A stretch of 64,000 nt of DNA from Allobosea sp. Leaf344 (GTDB lineage Bacteria > Pseudomonadota > Alphaproteobacteria > Rhizobiales > Beijerinckiaceae), in assembly GCF_001426225.1 (NCBI RefSeq), contig NZ_LMRT01000001.1, forward strand, positions 158,090 through 222,089, in the 5' to 3' direction. The translations under genes were made by a program, and so were the position numbers. Under the pieces are notes generated by a model. That model was not told the origin of the DNA. It worked only from the letters and a program-made list of their open reading frames with translations, and did no database searches. This document shows, piece by piece, positions 10,393 through 20,955 of this stretch (positions are counted from its first letter, which is position 1; each line of letters starts with the position of its first letter).

Positions 10393-10420
10393 GGCGGCGG
10401 GCCCGGCCGGGCCCGCCGCC
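10393..10420 (+). terminator. 28-bp perfect palindrome after ctaD
   Basis: Bases 10393-10406 and 10407-10420 are exact reverse complements (arms begin GGCGGCGGGCCC). As RNA this gives up to a 12-bp all-GC stem with a four-base loop, nine bases after the ctaD stop. There is no T-run. It could partially terminate or protect the ctaCD message, setting a high ratio of subunits I/II to assembly factors. Confidence 0.5.
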
Positions 10421-10529
10421 GCCCCTCCCCCGAGCGCCGGATGCGGCGTTCCGGCGATGGGCGGCAAGGCCGCTTCCTTTCAGCCGCGGCGCTGCGACAG
10501 CGTCCAGAGCGAAGAGACCACGTAACCCG

Positions 10530-11477
10530 ATGTCCGCTGCGTTCGAGACCCGATCCGAGACCCTGCCGCTGACCTCCATGGGCGAGGCGCGCGATTTCTT
10601 CGCGCTGCTGAAGCCGCGCGTCATGTTCCTCGTCGTGGTGACGGCGCTGGGCGGCATGGCGACGGCGCCGGGCGCGGTGCATCCGGTGATCGGGCTCGCC
10701 GCGCTGATCGCGATCGCCGTCGGGGCCGGCGCCTCGGGCTGCCTCAACATGTGGTACGACGCGGATATCGACGCGCTGATGGCGCGCACCGCCAAGCGCC
10801 CGATTCCCTCCGGCCGGATCCAGCCCTCCGAGGCGCTCGCCTTCGGGCTGACCCTGTCGATCGGCTCGGTGATCGTGCTCGGCCTCGTCGCCAACCTGCT
10901 CGCGGCGGCGATGCTGGCCTTCACCATCTTCTTCTACGCCGTCGTCTACTCGATGTGGCTGAAGCGCTGGACGCCGCAGAACATCGTGATCGGCGGTGCC
11001 GCCGGCGCCTTCCCGCCGATGATCGGCGAGGCGGTGGTGACGGGGGATTTCGGCATCCGCTCGCTCGTCCTCTTCGCCATCATCTTCCTGTGGACGCCGC
11101 CGCATTTCTGGGCGCTGGCTCTGGTGAAGGCCGGGGATTACGCCCGCGCCGGCATTCCGATGCTGCCCAATGTCGCCGGCCCGGCGGCGACGCGCCGCCA
11201 GATCCTGGCCTATTCGCTGGTGATGGCGCCCGTCGCGGTGCTGCCGGCGCTGATGGGCTTCGGCGGCCTCGCCTATCTCGTGGTCTCCGTGGTGACGGGG
11301 CTGGCGATGATCGGGCTCGCGGTCAGGGTGCTGCGCACCACCGAGGGCGACGCCGCCTACAAGGCCGCCTATGCGCTGTTCGGCTTCTCGATCCTCTATC
11401 TGTTCCTGCTCTTCGCCGTGCTGCTGGCCGAGAACAGCCTGGGGCTGATGTGGGCCCTGCCGAAGGTGCTGGGATGA
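10530..11477 (+). CDS. ctaB: Protoheme IX farnesyltransferase (heme O synthase)
   Basis: The enzyme adds farnesyl to heme b to make heme o, the precursor of heme a for the oxidase encoded next to it. The 315-aa protein is a polytopic UbiA-superfamily prenyltransferase. The Asp-rich prenyl-diphosphate motif is [19 protein letters not shown], preceded by [20 protein letters not shown]. Its stop overlaps the start of the small coxF-like gene (ATGATGA). Length and motif are standard for CtaB/CyoE. Confidence 0.97.
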   Translation: MSAAFETRSETLPLTSMGEARDFFALLKPRVMFLVVVTALGGMATAPGAVHPVIGLAALIAIAVGAGASGCLNMWYDADIDALMARTAKRPIPSGRIQPSEALAFGLTLSIGSVIVLGLVANLLAAAMLAFTIFFYAVVYSMWLKRWTPQNIVIGGAAGAFPPMIGEAVVTGDFGIRSLVLFAIIFLWTPPHFWALALVKAGDYARAGIPMLPNVAGPAATRRQILAYSLVMAPVAVLPALMGFGGLAYLVVSVVTGLAMIGLAVRVLRTTEGDAAYKAAYALFGFSILYLFLLFAVLLAENSLGLMWALPKVLG

Positions 11478-11650
11478 TGAGCGAGGATGGCAAGCCCGCT
11501 CTGCCTCCGGCCGCCTTCTCGCCCGAGGACATGGCGAGGCGCCGGCGCCGCAACATCGCGCTGGCCCTGGTGCTCGGCGGGCTCGTGGTGTTCTTCTTCC
11601 TGGTCACGCTCGTGAAGACGGGGCCAGCCATCCTGAACAGGCCCCTGTAA
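11474..11650 (+). CDS. Small CoxF-like membrane protein
   Basis: A 57-58-aa protein with a basic cytoplasmic patch (ARRRRR) followed by one transmembrane helix ([20 protein letters not shown]). Two ATGs are in tandem (11474, 11477). It overlaps ctaB upstream, and its TAA shares a base with the ctaG ATG downstream. This position and architecture match the short CoxF protein of rhizobial coxBAEFGC operons, whose precise role is unknown. It may help cytochrome oxidase assembly or partner CtaG (inference from context). Confidence 0.85.
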   Translation: MMSEDGKPALPPAAFSPEDMARRRRRNIALALVLGGLVVFFFLVTLVKTGPAILNRPL

Positions 11651-12267
11651 TGACAGCAGCGATGCCCGACAGCCGCAAGACCGCGACCCGCCGCACGGCG
11701 CTGATCTGCTCGGGCGTCGCATTGGGCATGGTCGGGCTCTCCTTCGCCGCGGTGCCGCTCTATGACCTGTTCTGCCGCGTGACCGGCTTCGGCGGCACGC
11801 CGATGGTGGGCACCGCCGGCGCCAGCGTCATCCTCGACCGGACGATGTCGGTGCGCTTCGACGCCAATGTCTCGCCCAAGCTCGGCTGGCGCTTCGAGCC
11901 CGAGACGCCGGAGGTCAGCCTGCGCGTCGGCGAGACCAGGACGGTGTTCTACAAGATCACCAACCGCTCGGACAAACCGACCACCGGCATCGCCAGCTTC
12001 AACGTGACGCCCGAGAAGAGCGCGGCGTTCTTCGTCAAGATCCAGTGCTTCTGCTTCACCGAGCATACGCTCCAGCCGGGCGAGACGCTGGAGGCGCCGG
12101 TCGTGTTCTATATCGATCCCGAGATCGCCCAGAACCGCGAGATGAACGGCATCAAGGCGATCACCCTCTCCTACACCTATTTTCCGACCAAGCCGGGGGC
12201 CGGCGCGGCGGCAGTGCCCGACCAGGCCGCCGTTTCGCCGGGTGACTCGGCCAAGACGAAGCTGTAA
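11650..12267 (+). CDS. ctaG: Cytochrome c oxidase assembly protein CtaG/Cox11
   Basis: This membrane-anchored periplasmic copper chaperone delivers copper to the CuB site of subunit I. The 205-aa product has one N-terminal transmembrane helix followed by the family motif VPLYDLFCRVTGFGGTP, and the copper-binding CFCFTEH motif. The ATG overlaps the preceding TAA (TAATG). Cox11 family length and order in the operon fit exactly. Confidence 0.97.
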   Translation: MTAAMPDSRKTATRRTALICSGVALGMVGLSFAAVPLYDLFCRVTGFGGTPMVGTAGASVILDRTMSVRFDANVSPKLGWRFEPETPEVSLRVGETRTVFYKITNRSDKPTTGIASFNVTPEKSAAFFVKIQCFCFTEHTLQPGETLEAPVVFYIDPEIAQNREMNGIKAITLSYTYFPTKPGAGAAAVPDQAAVSPGDSAKTKL

Positions 12268-12315
12268 ACACGCGCGCATCATCACGGCGCACAAATCGAC
12301 GCGGAGACTGTCACG

Positions 12316-13173
12316 ATGGCCGGGGCCCATACCAAGAACCACGACTACCATCTCGTCGACCCGAGCCCCTGGCCGCTCGTCGGCGCGATCAGCGCGACGA
12401 TCATGGCGATCGGCGCGGTGATGTGGATGAAGGCGATGCCGCTGGGCGGCATGAAGGTCGGCCCCCTCGTCTTCGGGATCGGCCTGCTCGGCGTGCTCTA
12501 CACCATGCTGGCCTGGTGGATGGACGTCATCCGCGAGGCGGAGAAGGAGGGGCACCATACCCGCGTGGTGCAGATCCATCACCGCTACGGCATGATCATG
12601 TTCATCGCCTCCGAGGTGATGTTCTTCGTCGCCTGGTTCTGGGCCTATTTCGACGCCAGCCTCTATGCCAACGAGGCGATCAACTTCACCCGCCAGGAGT
12701 TCACCGGCGGCGTCTGGCCGCCCAAGGGCATCCAGACCTTCGACCCCTGGCATCTGCCGCTGCTCAACACGCTGATCCTGCTGACCTCGGGCACGACCGT
12801 AACCTGGGCCCATCACGCGCTGATCCATGGCGACCGCAACGGGCTGAAGCAGGGCCTGTGGCTGACCGTGATCCTCGGCATCCTGTTCACGGCCTGCCAG
12901 GCCTATGAATATTCGCATGCCAGCTTCGCCTTCAGCGGGCACATCTACGGCTCGACCTTCTACATGGCGACCGGGTTCCACGGCTTCCATGTGGTGATCG
13001 GCACGATCTTCCTGGCGATCTGCCTGTACCGGGCCTATCTCGGCCATTTCAAGCCGAACCAGCATCTCGGCTTCGAATTCGCGGCCTGGTACTGGCACTT
13101 CGTCGACGTGGTGTGGCTGTTCCTGTTCGCGGCGATCTATGTCTGGGGCGCCGGAGCGCCTGCGGCCCACTGA
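12316..13173 (+). CDS. ctaE: Cytochrome c oxidase subunit III
   Basis: Subunit III stabilises the aa3 oxidase and lies in the inner membrane. The 285-aa product has seven transmembrane segments. Typical stretches are [17 protein letters not shown] at the N-terminus, [19 protein letters not shown] and the C-terminal [19 protein letters not shown]. It is the last structural gene; a strong hairpin follows 24 bases after the stop. Confidence 0.97.
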   Translation: MAGAHTKNHDYHLVDPSPWPLVGAISATIMAIGAVMWMKAMPLGGMKVGPLVFGIGLLGVLYTMLAWWMDVIREAEKEGHHTRVVQIHHRYGMIMFIASEVMFFVAWFWAYFDASLYANEAINFTRQEFTGGVWPPKGIQTFDPWHLPLLNTLILLTSGTTVTWAHHALIHGDRNGLKQGLWLTVILGILFTACQAYEYSHASFAFSGHIYGSTFYMATGFHGFHVVIGTIFLAICLYRAYLGHFKPNQHLGFEFAAWYWHFVDVVWLFLFAAIYVWGAGAPAAH

Positions 13174-13196
13174 CCGGGCCGGCTCGCATCGTCCTG

Positions 13197-13218
13197 AAAG
13201 GCGGCCTCGGCCGCCTTT
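13197..13218 (+). terminator. Bidirectional-type terminator after ctaE
   Basis: AAAGGCGGCC (13197-13206) is an exact inverted repeat of GGCCGCCTTT (13209-13218), giving an A-flanked, GC-rich stem ending in T residues. It sits just after ctaE and just before the ribosome-binding site of the DUF983 gene, so it may end or attenuate the oxidase operon. Confidence 0.65.
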
Positions 13219-13237
13219 CGCATTTGAGGAGGCCGCC

Positions 13238-13612
13238 TTGGCCGCGCCCGACCCCACTCTGCCCTCACCCTACCAGACCGGCCTGACCGGCCGCTGCCCG
13301 CGCTGCGGCGAAGGGCGATTATTCCACGGTTTCCTGGCCCTGCGCCCACAGTGTGAGGTGTGCGGGCTCGAGTACGGCTTCGCCGATTCGGCCGACGGGC
13401 CGGCGGTCTTCATCATGCTGATCGCCGGCTTCGCCGTGCTCGGCGCGGCGCTCTTCGTCGAGATCACCTATGAGCCGCCGATCTGGCTGCACCTGGTGAT
13501 GTGGCTGCCGCTGGCGGTGATCGTCTGCGTCGGGCTGCTCAGGCCGATGAAGGGGCTCGCCGTGGCCTTGCAATTCGCCAACAAGGCCGGAGAGGGCCGG
13601 AGCCGGCCATGA
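13238..13612 (+). CDS. DUF983 family zinc-ribbon membrane protein
   Basis: A 124-aa protein with an N-terminal zinc-ribbon (CPRCGEGRLF and CEVCGLEY) and two predicted membrane helices. No ATG is available; TTG at 13238 is chosen because AGGAGG lies five bases ahead and the frame then reads LAAPDPTLPSPYQTGLTG. DUF983 genes regularly sit between ctaE and SURF1 in alphaproteobacteria, suggesting a role in oxidase biogenesis, but none is proven. Its stop overlaps the SURF1 start (ATGA). Confidence 0.88.
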   Translation: MAAPDPTLPSPYQTGLTGRCPRCGEGRLFHGFLALRPQCEVCGLEYGFADSADGPAVFIMLIAGFAVLGAALFVEITYEPPIWLHLVMWLPLAVIVCVGLLRPMKGLAVALQFANKAGEGRSRP

Positions 13613-14370
13613 GCGCGGTCGAGACCGGTGAGCGGCGCCGGACATTGCTGTGGCCGACGCTGCTGACGATCGCCGGCACGATCGTGCTGGTGATGCTCGG
13701 CACATGGCAGTTGATGCGGATGAGCGAGAAACGCGCCTTCATCGACCGTCTGGCGGCCCAGGCGTCGGGCCCGCCGGCCGCGATGCCGGCGAGCGCCGGC
13801 TGGGCGGGGCTGGATCCGGCGCGGCTCGATCTGACGAGGGTGACCGCCAGCGGCAGCTTCGTCGAGGGCCCCTTCGCCAGCGTGCGCACCACCATCGCCT
13901 CGGGCGGGCCCGGCACACGGCAGCTCTCCGGCTTCGGGCGCTGGATCTTCCAGGGCTTCCGCCTGCAGGACGGCGCGGTCATCCTGGTCAATCGCGGCTT
14001 CGTGCCGGAAGGCCGGCTCGCGCAGATCACCCCCGCCAGCGGCCCGGCGACGATCATCGGCTATCTCCGCGCGCCGGAAACCCGCGGCTCCTTCACGCCG
14101 GACGATCTGCCGGCCCAGCGGGAATTCTACACGCGCGACCCCGCCGCGATCGCCGCCGCGCTGAACCTGCCGCCCGCGCCCTTCTATCTCGAGGCCGAGC
14201 GCCAGGGCGACGGGCTGACGCCGCCGGCAGGCGTCGATGCCAAAGAGCTGATCGCGCGCATCCCCGACAACCACCTGCAATATGCGCTGACCTGGTACGG
14301 TCTGGCGCTGACGCTGCTCGGCGTCTTCGCCGCTTTCGCCTGGCAGGGGCGCCGCCGCGCCGCCGGCTGA
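13609..14370 (+). CDS. SURF1 family cytochrome oxidase biogenesis protein
   Basis: SURF1/Shy1 proteins help insert heme a into subunit I. The 253-aa product has the expected two-helix layout: an N-terminal membrane helix followed by GTWQLMRMSEKRAFI, a large periplasmic domain (VNRGFVPEG is typical) and a C-terminal helix near NHLQYALTWYGLALTLLG. The start at 13609 overlaps the DUF983 stop by four bases. It completes the oxidase assembly set. Confidence 0.95.
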   Translation: MSAVETGERRRTLLWPTLLTIAGTIVLVMLGTWQLMRMSEKRAFIDRLAAQASGPPAAMPASAGWAGLDPARLDLTRVTASGSFVEGPFASVRTTIASGGPGTRQLSGFGRWIFQGFRLQDGAVILVNRGFVPEGRLAQITPASGPATIIGYLRAPETRGSFTPDDLPAQREFYTRDPAAIAAALNLPPAPFYLEAERQGDGLTPPAGVDAKELIARIPDNHLQYALTWYGLALTLLGVFAAFAWQGRRRAAG

Positions 14371-14534
14371 CGCGGGGCTTTCCGCGGCAGGCTGCCAAAG
14401 GGTCTCGGATCGCGCGGGTCGGGACGGCACGAGGCGGCGCGGTGCCCCGCGAAAGCGCCCTTTGCCCTGCGCGCCCCGGCGGCCTATAGCTTCAGCCCGG
14501 ACCACACCGCGCTCACCACACGAGATCAAGACCC

Positions 14535-15950
14535 GTGCTGCATGTCTCCACCCGCGGGGAAGCGCCCGCGCTTTCCTTTTCCGATGCGCTGCTCGCCGGG
14601 CTCGCCCGCGACGGTGGGCTCTACGTGCCGCAAACCCTGCCGCGGCTGCCGACGGCCGAGATCGCGGCGCTGGCCGGCCTGCCCTATGCGGAGGTCGCGC
14701 GGCGCGTCATCGGACCGCTGGCCGATGGCGACGTCGCGCCCGAGGCGCTGGCCGAGATGATCGACCAGGCCTATGCCACATTCCGCCATCCGGCCGTGTG
14801 CCCGCTGACGCAGCTCGGCGACAATCTCTTCGTGCTGGAGCTGTTCCACGGGCCGACGCTCGCCTTCAAGGATGTGGCGATGCAGCTGCTCGGGCGGCTG
14901 ATGAACCATGTGCTGCGCCTGCGCGGCGAGCGGGCGACGATCGTCGGCGCCACCTCGGGCGATACGGGCGGGGCGGCCATCGACGCCTTCAAGGGGCTCG
15001 ACCGCGTCGACATGTTCATCCTCTACCCGCAGGGCCGGGTCTCGGACGTGCAGCGTCGGCAGATGACCACGGTCGGCGCCGACAATGTCCACCCGATCGC
15101 GGTGGAAGGCACTTTCGACGATTGCCAGAATCTGGTGAAGGCGATGTTCAATCATCTTGCCTTCCGCGACGAACTCGGCCTGTCCGGGGTGAACTCGATC
15201 AACTGGGCCCGGATCGCGGCGCAGGTGGTGTATTATTTCAGCTCGGCGGTCTCGCTCGGCGCGCCCGGCCGCAAGGTCTCCTTCGCCGTGCCGACGGGTA
15301 ATTTCGGCGATGTCCTGGCCGGCCATGTCGCCAAGCGGATGGGCCTGCCGATCGAGCGGCTGATGATCGGCACCAACAGCAACGACATTCTGGTGCGCAC
15401 CTTGCAGAGCGGCGCCTATGAGATGCAGGGCGTCAGCGCCACCAGCTCGCCCTCGATGGACATCCAGATCTCCTCGAATTTCGAGCGCCTGCTGTTCGAG
15501 GTGCATGATCGCGACGGTGCCGCCGTGCGCCGGCTGATGCAGTCGCTCAGTCAGTCCGGCCGGTTCGAGATCGCCGAAGCGCCGCTGGCGCGCATCCGCA
15601 GCGAGTTCGATGCCGCCGCCATCGACGAGGCGGCGGTGGCCGCCGAGATCGGGCGGAGCTGGCGCGAAGCCGGCTATCTGCTCGATCCGCATACCGCGAT
15701 CGGTGTCGCCGCGGCGCGGCAGGGGCTGCAGCGGGACAGAGCGACGCCGATGATCGTGCTCGGCACCGCCCATCCCGCCAAATTCCCGGCGGCGGTGAAG
15801 GCGGCGAGCGGGGTCGAGCCGGCCCTGCCCCCGCATCTCGCCGATCTGATGGAGCGGCCGGAGCATTTCACCCTGCTGGCCAATGATCAGGGCCGGATCG
15901 AGGATTTCATCCGCCGCAACGCCCGCGCCGTGAGAGGCGCCGCCGCATGA
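14535..15950 (+). CDS. thrC: Threonine synthase
   Basis: The enzyme converts O-phosphohomoserine to threonine using pyridoxal phosphate. The start is GTG at 14535 (reads LHVSTRGEAP, the standard ThrC opening), giving 471 aa. The cofactor lysine lies in HGPTLAFKDVAMQ; the phosphate-binding region is GATSGDTGGAAI. It overlaps the M16 protease gene by four bases. The homoserine kinase that makes its substrate is also in this window (near 26 kb) but in a different operon. The ribosome site is weak. Confidence 0.96.
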   Translation: MLHVSTRGEAPALSFSDALLAGLARDGGLYVPQTLPRLPTAEIAALAGLPYAEVARRVIGPLADGDVAPEALAEMIDQAYATFRHPAVCPLTQLGDNLFVLELFHGPTLAFKDVAMQLLGRLMNHVLRLRGERATIVGATSGDTGGAAIDAFKGLDRVDMFILYPQGRVSDVQRRQMTTVGADNVHPIAVEGTFDDCQNLVKAMFNHLAFRDELGLSGVNSINWARIAAQVVYYFSSAVSLGAPGRKVSFAVPTGNFGDVLAGHVAKRMGLPIERLMIGTNSNDILVRTLQSGAYEMQGVSATSSPSMDIQISSNFERLLFEVHDRDGAAVRRLMQSLSQSGRFEIAEAPLARIRSEFDAAAIDEAAVAAEIGRSWREAGYLLDPHTAIGVAAARQGLQRDRATPMIVLGTAHPAKFPAAVKAASGVEPALPPHLADLMERPEHFTLLANDQGRIEDFIRRNARAVRGAAA

Positions 15951-17299
15951 GCACCGGGATGACCGCTACCGGCCCGCATGAGACGGCCGAAATCGCCGCG
16001 CCCGCCGGCGCCGGCGGCCGGCACGACCCCGAGGTCGATCTGACGACCCTGCCCTCCGGGCTGCGGGTGGTGTCGCAGCGCATGCCGCATGCGGCCACCG
16101 TCTCGCTCGGCATCTGGATCGGCGCCGGGGCGCGCGACGAGCTGCCCCATGAGCACGGCCTCGCCCATCTGCTCGAGCACATGGCCTTCAAGGGGACCGC
16201 CCGGCGCAATGCGCTGGACATCGCCGAGGAGATCGAGAGCGTCGGCGGCGATCTCAACGCCGCGACCAGCGTCGAATACACCTGCTACACCGCGCGGGTC
16301 CTCGGTTCGGACCTGCCGCTGGCGGTCGACATCCTCTCCGACATCCTGACCGCGCCGGCGCTGACGCCGGAGGAGCTGAAGCGCGAGAAGGGCGTGATCC
16401 TGCAGGAGATCAGCGCTGTCCAGGATACGCCGGACGATCTCGTCTATGACCGTTTCCTGGAAGCGGCCTTTCCGGAGCAGCCGCTCGGCCGCCCGATCCT
16501 CGGCACGGCCAAGACGGTGCAGAGCTTCACGCCGGAGGCGGTCCGGGCCTATCTCGCCCGCAATTATCACGCCGGCAACATGGTCCTGGCCGCCTCCGGC
16601 GCGGTCGACCATGCCGAGCTGGTGGCGCTGGCGCAGACGCATCTTTCGGCGCTGCCGGCCAGCCCGGCCGTGGCGCATGAGCGGCAGGGCGGCGCCTATC
16701 GCGGCGGCGAGGCGCGCATCAAGAGCGACGAGGAGCAGGTGCATCTCGTGCTCGGCTTCCCCGGCAAGCCGTTCAGCTCCGGCGCGCATTACCCGCTGCA
16801 GATTTTCGCCTCCGTGCTCGGCGGCGGGCTGTCCTCGCGGCTGTTCCAGGAAGTGCGCGAGAAGCGCGGGCTGGCCTATGCGGTCGATGCCTTCCATTGG
16901 CCGTTCTCGGATTGCGGCGTGTTCGGCATCAGCGCCGGCACCGCGCCGGACGATGTCGCCGAGCTGGTCGAGGTCGCCCTCGGCTGCCTGCGCGATGCGG
17001 CCGAGACGGTGACGGAGGCCGAGGTCGCGCGCGCAAGGGCGCAGATGAAGGTCGGGCTGCTCGCCTCGCTCGAAAGCCCGGGCGGCAAGCTCGAGCAGAT
17101 GGCGCGGCAGGTGCTGATCTTCGGCCGGGCGATCCCGCGCGAGGAGCTGGCGGCGCGGCTCGATGCGGTGACGCTGGAGGCGGTGCGCGACGCCGGGCGC
17201 TCGCTGCTCGGCCACCAGCCGACGATCGCGGCGGTGGGGCCGCTGCACGGGCTGCCGCCGGCCACGGCCCTGCGGCACGGCGCCAGGGCCGGAGCCTGA
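15947..17299 (+). CDS. M16 family zinc metallopeptidase (processing-peptidase-like)
   Basis: The 450-aa protein carries the inverted zinc motif HLLEH (His74, Glu77, His78) and a downstream acidic ligand region ([15 protein letters not shown]). It belongs to the pitrilysin/MPP-beta-like group. A 30-residue Ala/Gly-rich N-terminus precedes the conserved core, so a later start is possible. The ATG overlaps the thrC stop, and the thrC-M16 pair followed by an acetyltransferase is common in Hyphomicrobiales. The natural substrate is unknown; there is no signal peptide, so it is probably cytoplasmic. Confidence 0.92.
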   Translation: MSTGMTATGPHETAEIAAPAGAGGRHDPEVDLTTLPSGLRVVSQRMPHAATVSLGIWIGAGARDELPHEHGLAHLLEHMAFKGTARRNALDIAEEIESVGGDLNAATSVEYTCYTARVLGSDLPLAVDILSDILTAPALTPEELKREKGVILQEISAVQDTPDDLVYDRFLEAAFPEQPLGRPILGTAKTVQSFTPEAVRAYLARNYHAGNMVLAASGAVDHAELVALAQTHLSALPASPAVAHERQGGAYRGGEARIKSDEEQVHLVLGFPGKPFSSGAHYPLQIFASVLGGGLSSRLFQEVREKRGLAYAVDAFHWPFSDCGVFGISAGTAPDDVAELVEVALGCLRDAAETVTEAEVARARAQMKVGLLASLESPGGKLEQMARQVLIFGRAIPREELAARLDAVTLEAVRDAGRSLLGHQPTIAAVGPLHGLPPATALRHGARAGA

Positions 17300-17304
17300 G
17301 CCGG

Positions 17305-17901
17305 ATGGCCCTGTTCCGCTTCGCCAGCGACCCGCCCAAGCGCCCTTTGGTGCAGACGCAGAACCTCTCTCTGCGCCCGCCCGTGGCCGAGGATTACGCA
17401 GCCTGGTCGCTGCTGCGGATCGAGAGCCGCGCCTTCCTCACCCCCTGGGAGCCGGTCTGGCACGAGGACGACCTGACGCGGAACAGTTTCCGGCTGCGGG
17501 TGAAGCGGGCGGCGCGGGAAATGGCCGCCGACGAGGCCTATTCGCTGTTCGTCACCGAGACCGCGACCGGCCAGCTGCTCGGCGGGCTGACGCTCGGGCT
17601 GGTGCGGCGCGGCGTGGCGCAGGCCTGCACGCTCGGCTACTGGATGGGGCAGCGCCATGCGGGCAAGGGCCATATGACGGAGGCGGTGCGCGGCGCGCTG
17701 CAATTCGCCTTCGCGGATCTGGCGCTGCACCGGGTGGAGGCCGCCTGCCTGCCCAACAACCTGCCTTCCCGCCGCCTGCTGGAGCGGGTCGGCTTCCGCC
17801 AGGAGGGGCTGGCGCGGGCCTATCTGCGCATCAACGGTGCCTGGGAGGACCATCTCCTCTTCGCCGCCCTGGCGAGCGACAGGCTGCCCGGCGCCGGCTG
17901 A
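17305..17901 (+). CDS. GNAT acetyltransferase, RimJ/RimL-like
   Basis: A 198-aa acetyl-CoA-dependent acyltransferase. It has the RimJ-type ending ([19 protein letters not shown], then [10 protein letters not shown]) and the [17 protein letters not shown] acetyl-CoA loop. RimJ acetylates the N-terminus of ribosomal protein S5 in E. coli, so a protein alpha-N-acetyltransferase role is plausible. It lies five bases after the M16 gene and is probably co-transcribed with thrC. Confidence 0.88.
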   Translation: MALFRFASDPPKRPLVQTQNLSLRPPVAEDYAAWSLLRIESRAFLTPWEPVWHEDDLTRNSFRLRVKRAAREMAADEAYSLFVTETATGQLLGGLTLGLVRRGVAQACTLGYWMGQRHAGKGHMTEAVRGALQFAFADLALHRVEAACLPNNLPSRRLLERVGFRQEGLARAYLRINGAWEDHLLFAALASDRLPGAG

Positions 17902-17984
17902 GCCGGGGCGACGCTGTCCGCAGCTGTCTTGCCTCACCGCCTTGCCCTCGCCATGAGCCGCCGATACGACTGACGCCACCGTTG

Positions 17985-20918
17985 ATGACCGTCTTCCTTC
18001 CCAGCCCCGAGTCGCGTTTGTCTCTCACCGACCGCCTTTTCCGGCTTGGCCTCGCGCTGCTCGGGCTGGCCCTGTGGCTCGCCCTGGCGGGATCGGCCGG
18101 CGCGGTCGAGGCGGTGCGCGTGCCGGTCGATGCGCCGGTGCTCGATCTCACCAATGTCGTGGAGCGGAACCGCTCGGATGGCGACGTCATCCAGATCTCC
18201 ACCGCCCCGGGGCCGGACGGGATCGTGCGGCGCATCGCGGTGCGGGCGCGGGAATCCGGCGCCCGGCCGGACTGGATCGTCTTCGCGCTGACCAATGATT
18301 CCGACGAGCAGATCGACCGGCTGCTGGTCGCGCCCTTTCACAGGCTGATCGGCTCCGGGGTGATCTGGCCCGATCTCGGCGATACCCGCATCGAGGCGGT
18401 GACCGCGAGCCAGGGGCTGAGCCCCGACCGGGAGCCGAGCCCGGATGCCGACGTCTTCCTGATCACGCTCGACCCCGGCACCACCGTCACCTTCGTCGCC
18501 GAGCTGAAATCGCCGAATCTGCCGCAGCTCTATCTCTACGAGCAGGAGGCGTATCGCCAGAAGACCAACGGGCTGACGCTGTACAAGGGCATCATCATCG
18601 GCATCGCCGGGCTTCTGGCGCTGTTCCTGACGATCATCTTCGTGGTCAAGGGCGCGGTGATCTTCCCCGCCGCGGCGGCGCTGGCCTGGGCCGTGCTCGC
18701 CTATGCCGGGCTCGATTTCGGCTTCTTCCAGCGCATCTTTCCGCTGACCCCGTCGATCGAGCGCATCTATCGCGCCGGTGCCGAGGTCGTGCTGGCGGCG
18801 ACGCTGCTCGTCTTCCTCTTCGCCTATCTCAACCTCTCGCGCTGGCATGTGCGCTACAGCCATGTCACCGCGATCTGGATGCTGGGCCTGGCCGGGCTGG
18901 TGGCGCTCGCGGTGTTCGACGCGCCGATGGCTTCGGGCATCGCGCGGATCTCGATCGCGGCGGTGGCGGCGATCGGCTTCGTGCTGATCCTGCACCTCGC
19001 CACGCATGGCTATGAGCGGGCGGTGATGCTGATCCCGACCTGGTTCCTGCTCGCGGTCTGGGTCACGGCCGCGGGCTTCACCGTCACCGGCCAGTTCCAG
19101 CGCGACCTGGTCGCTCCGGCGCTGCTCGGCGGGCTGGTGCTGATCGTGCTGCTCATCGGCTTCACGGTGATCCAGCATGCTTTCGCCGGCGGGGCGCTGT
19201 CGCAGGGGCTGGTCTCGGAAACCGAGCGGCGGGCGCTGGCGCTGTCGGGCTCGGGCGATCTGGTGTTCGACTGGGACGTCGCCGCCGACAAGATCTTCGT
19301 CTCGCCTCAGGTCGAGCTGCTGCTCGGCCTGCCGCGCGGCGCGCTCGAAGGTTCGGCGGCGCGCTGGCTCGAGTTCATGCATGTCGGCGATCGCGACCGC
19401 TATCGCGTGACGCTGGACGCTGTGCTCGAACAGCGCCGCGGCAAGCTCAACCTCGATTTCCGGCTGCGCGCCTCAAGCGGCGCCTATCACTGGTTCAACA
19501 TCAAGGCGCGGCCGGTGATCGGCTCGGACGGGGAAGTCATCCGCGTCATCGGCACCTTGTCCGACGTCACCGAGCAGCGCACGGCGCAGGAGCGCATGCT
19601 GCACGATGCGGTCCACGACAATCTGACCGGGCTGCCCAACCGCAAGCTGTTCCAGGACCGGCTGGCGGCGGTGTTCGGCTTCTGCCGTGCCGATGATTCG
19701 ATGCGCCCGACGGTGATCGTCATCGACATCGACCGCTTCAAGCAGGTCAATGAATCCGTCGGTTTCTCCGCCGGCGACTCGATTTTGCTGACGCTGGCGC
19801 GCCGGCTCGGCCGGCTGCTGCGGGCGCAGGACACGCTGGCCCGCATCGGCGGCGACACCTTCGCCATGATCCTGGTCTCGGAGCGCGACCCGGAGCGGAT
19901 CCTGGCGCTGGCCGAGCTCGTCCGCCGGGCGGTCTCGACCCCGGTGACGCTGGCCGAGCGCGAGATCTTCCTGACCCCCTCGATCGGGCTCGCTCTGTTC
20001 GACCCGGCGCCGGCGGCCCGCCAGGACGATGCGCTGAAGAATGCCGAGCTCGCCATGGCGCATGCCAAGCGCCAGGGCGGCAACAAGATCGAGGTGTTCG
20101 TGGCGGCCATGCGCACCGACCGCAACGACAGGCTGGCTCTGGAGAGCGATCTGCGCCGGGCGATCGAGCGCGGCGAGATCCAGGTGGTCTACCAGCCCAT
20201 CGTCCGGCTGGGCGACCGCACCATCGCCGGCTTCGAGGCGCTGGTACGCTGGGACCACCCGCGCGAGGGCCGGCTGATGCCCCAGGATTTCCTGGCCATC
20301 GCCGAGGAGACCGGGCTGATCGTCGATCTCGGCGTCTATGTCATGGACCGCACGGCCCGCGAACTCGAAGCCTGGCAGGCGGCGCTGGAGGTCGACCCGC
20401 CGATCTTCGCCAGCGTCAACGTCTCCAGCCGGCAATTGCTGCGGCATGATTTGCTGCACGATGTGAAGACCGTGCTCGGCCGGCGCAGGGTCCTGCCCGG
20501 CACGCTGAAGCTCGAGATCACCGAGAGCCTGGTGATGGAGAACCCGGAATATGCCGCGCAGATGCTGCACCGCATCCGCGATCTCGGCGCCGGGCTGTCG
20601 CTCGACGATTTCGGCACCGGCTATTCCTCGCTGTCCTATCTGCAGCGCTTCCCCTTCGACACGATCAAGGTCGACCAGAGCTTCGTCAGGCAGATGGGCA
20701 ATGGCAAGCCGCCGGTGATCCTGCGCTCGATCGTCCAGCTCGCCGCGGATCTGCGCATGGATGTCGTGGCCGAGGGGGCGGAAAGCGAGTCGGACGCCAT
20801 CGAGCTCTACCAGCTCGGCTGCCAATATGCGCAGGGCTATGTCTTCGGCCAGCCGATGACGGCGGCGGAAGCGCGGCGGCTGGTCGGCGCGGCAGCGGCC
20901 TCGAGCGAAGCGGCCTAG
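17985..20918 (+). CDS. 7TM-PAS-GGDEF-EAL cyclic di-GMP signalling protein
   Basis: A 977-aa membrane protein. In order: signal peptide, a periplasmic beta-rich domain (about 30-180, resembling the extracellular part of 7TMR-DISM receptors), seven transmembrane helices (about 190-400), a PAS domain (about 420-530), a GGDEF domain and an EAL domain. The GGDEF signature reads GGDTF (about 622-626), so cyclase activity is doubtful. The EAL domain looks intact: [10 protein letters not shown] (about 748), [25 protein letters not shown] and VAEGAE. It is therefore most likely a c-di-GMP phosphodiesterase with a sensory GGDEF. The ATG at 17985 is preferred over TTG one codon earlier. Confidence 0.93.
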   Translation: MTVFLPSPESRLSLTDRLFRLGLALLGLALWLALAGSAGAVEAVRVPVDAPVLDLTNVVERNRSDGDVIQISTAPGPDGIVRRIAVRARESGARPDWIVFALTNDSDEQIDRLLVAPFHRLIGSGVIWPDLGDTRIEAVTASQGLSPDREPSPDADVFLITLDPGTTVTFVAELKSPNLPQLYLYEQEAYRQKTNGLTLYKGIIIGIAGLLALFLTIIFVVKGAVIFPAAAALAWAVLAYAGLDFGFFQRIFPLTPSIERIYRAGAEVVLAATLLVFLFAYLNLSRWHVRYSHVTAIWMLGLAGLVALAVFDAPMASGIARISIAAVAAIGFVLILHLATHGYERAVMLIPTWFLLAVWVTAAGFTVTGQFQRDLVAPALLGGLVLIVLLIGFTVIQHAFAGGALSQGLVSETERRALALSGSGDLVFDWDVAADKIFVSPQVELLLGLPRGALEGSAARWLEFMHVGDRDRYRVTLDAVLEQRRGKLNLDFRLRASSGAYHWFNIKARPVIGSDGEVIRVIGTLSDVTEQRTAQERMLHDAVHDNLTGLPNRKLFQDRLAAVFGFCRADDSMRPTVIVIDIDRFKQVNESVGFSAGDSILLTLARRLGRLLRAQDTLARIGGDTFAMILVSERDPERILALAELVRRAVSTPVTLAEREIFLTPSIGLALFDPAPAARQDDALKNAELAMAHAKRQGGNKIEVFVAAMRTDRNDRLALESDLRRAIERGEIQVVYQPIVRLGDRTIAGFEALVRWDHPREGRLMPQDFLAIAEETGLIVDLGVYVMDRTARELEAWQAALEVDPPIFASVNVSSRQLLRHDLLHDVKTVLGRRRVLPGTLKLEITESLVMENPEYAAQMLHRIRDLGAGLSLDDFGTGYSSLSYLQRFPFDTIKVDQSFVRQMGNGKPPVILRSIVQLAADLRMDVVAEGAESESDAIELYQLGCQYAQGYVFGQPMTAAEARRLVGAAAASSEAA

Positions 20919-20955
20919 TTCGGGAACAGCGGGCGCGGGAGCCGCGATCTCCGGC

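Noticed and set aside
11323-13257. A 644-codon minus-strand open frame across ctaB, ctaG and ctaE.
   Set aside because: It is antisense to three motif-rich cytochrome oxidase genes and shows no family features.
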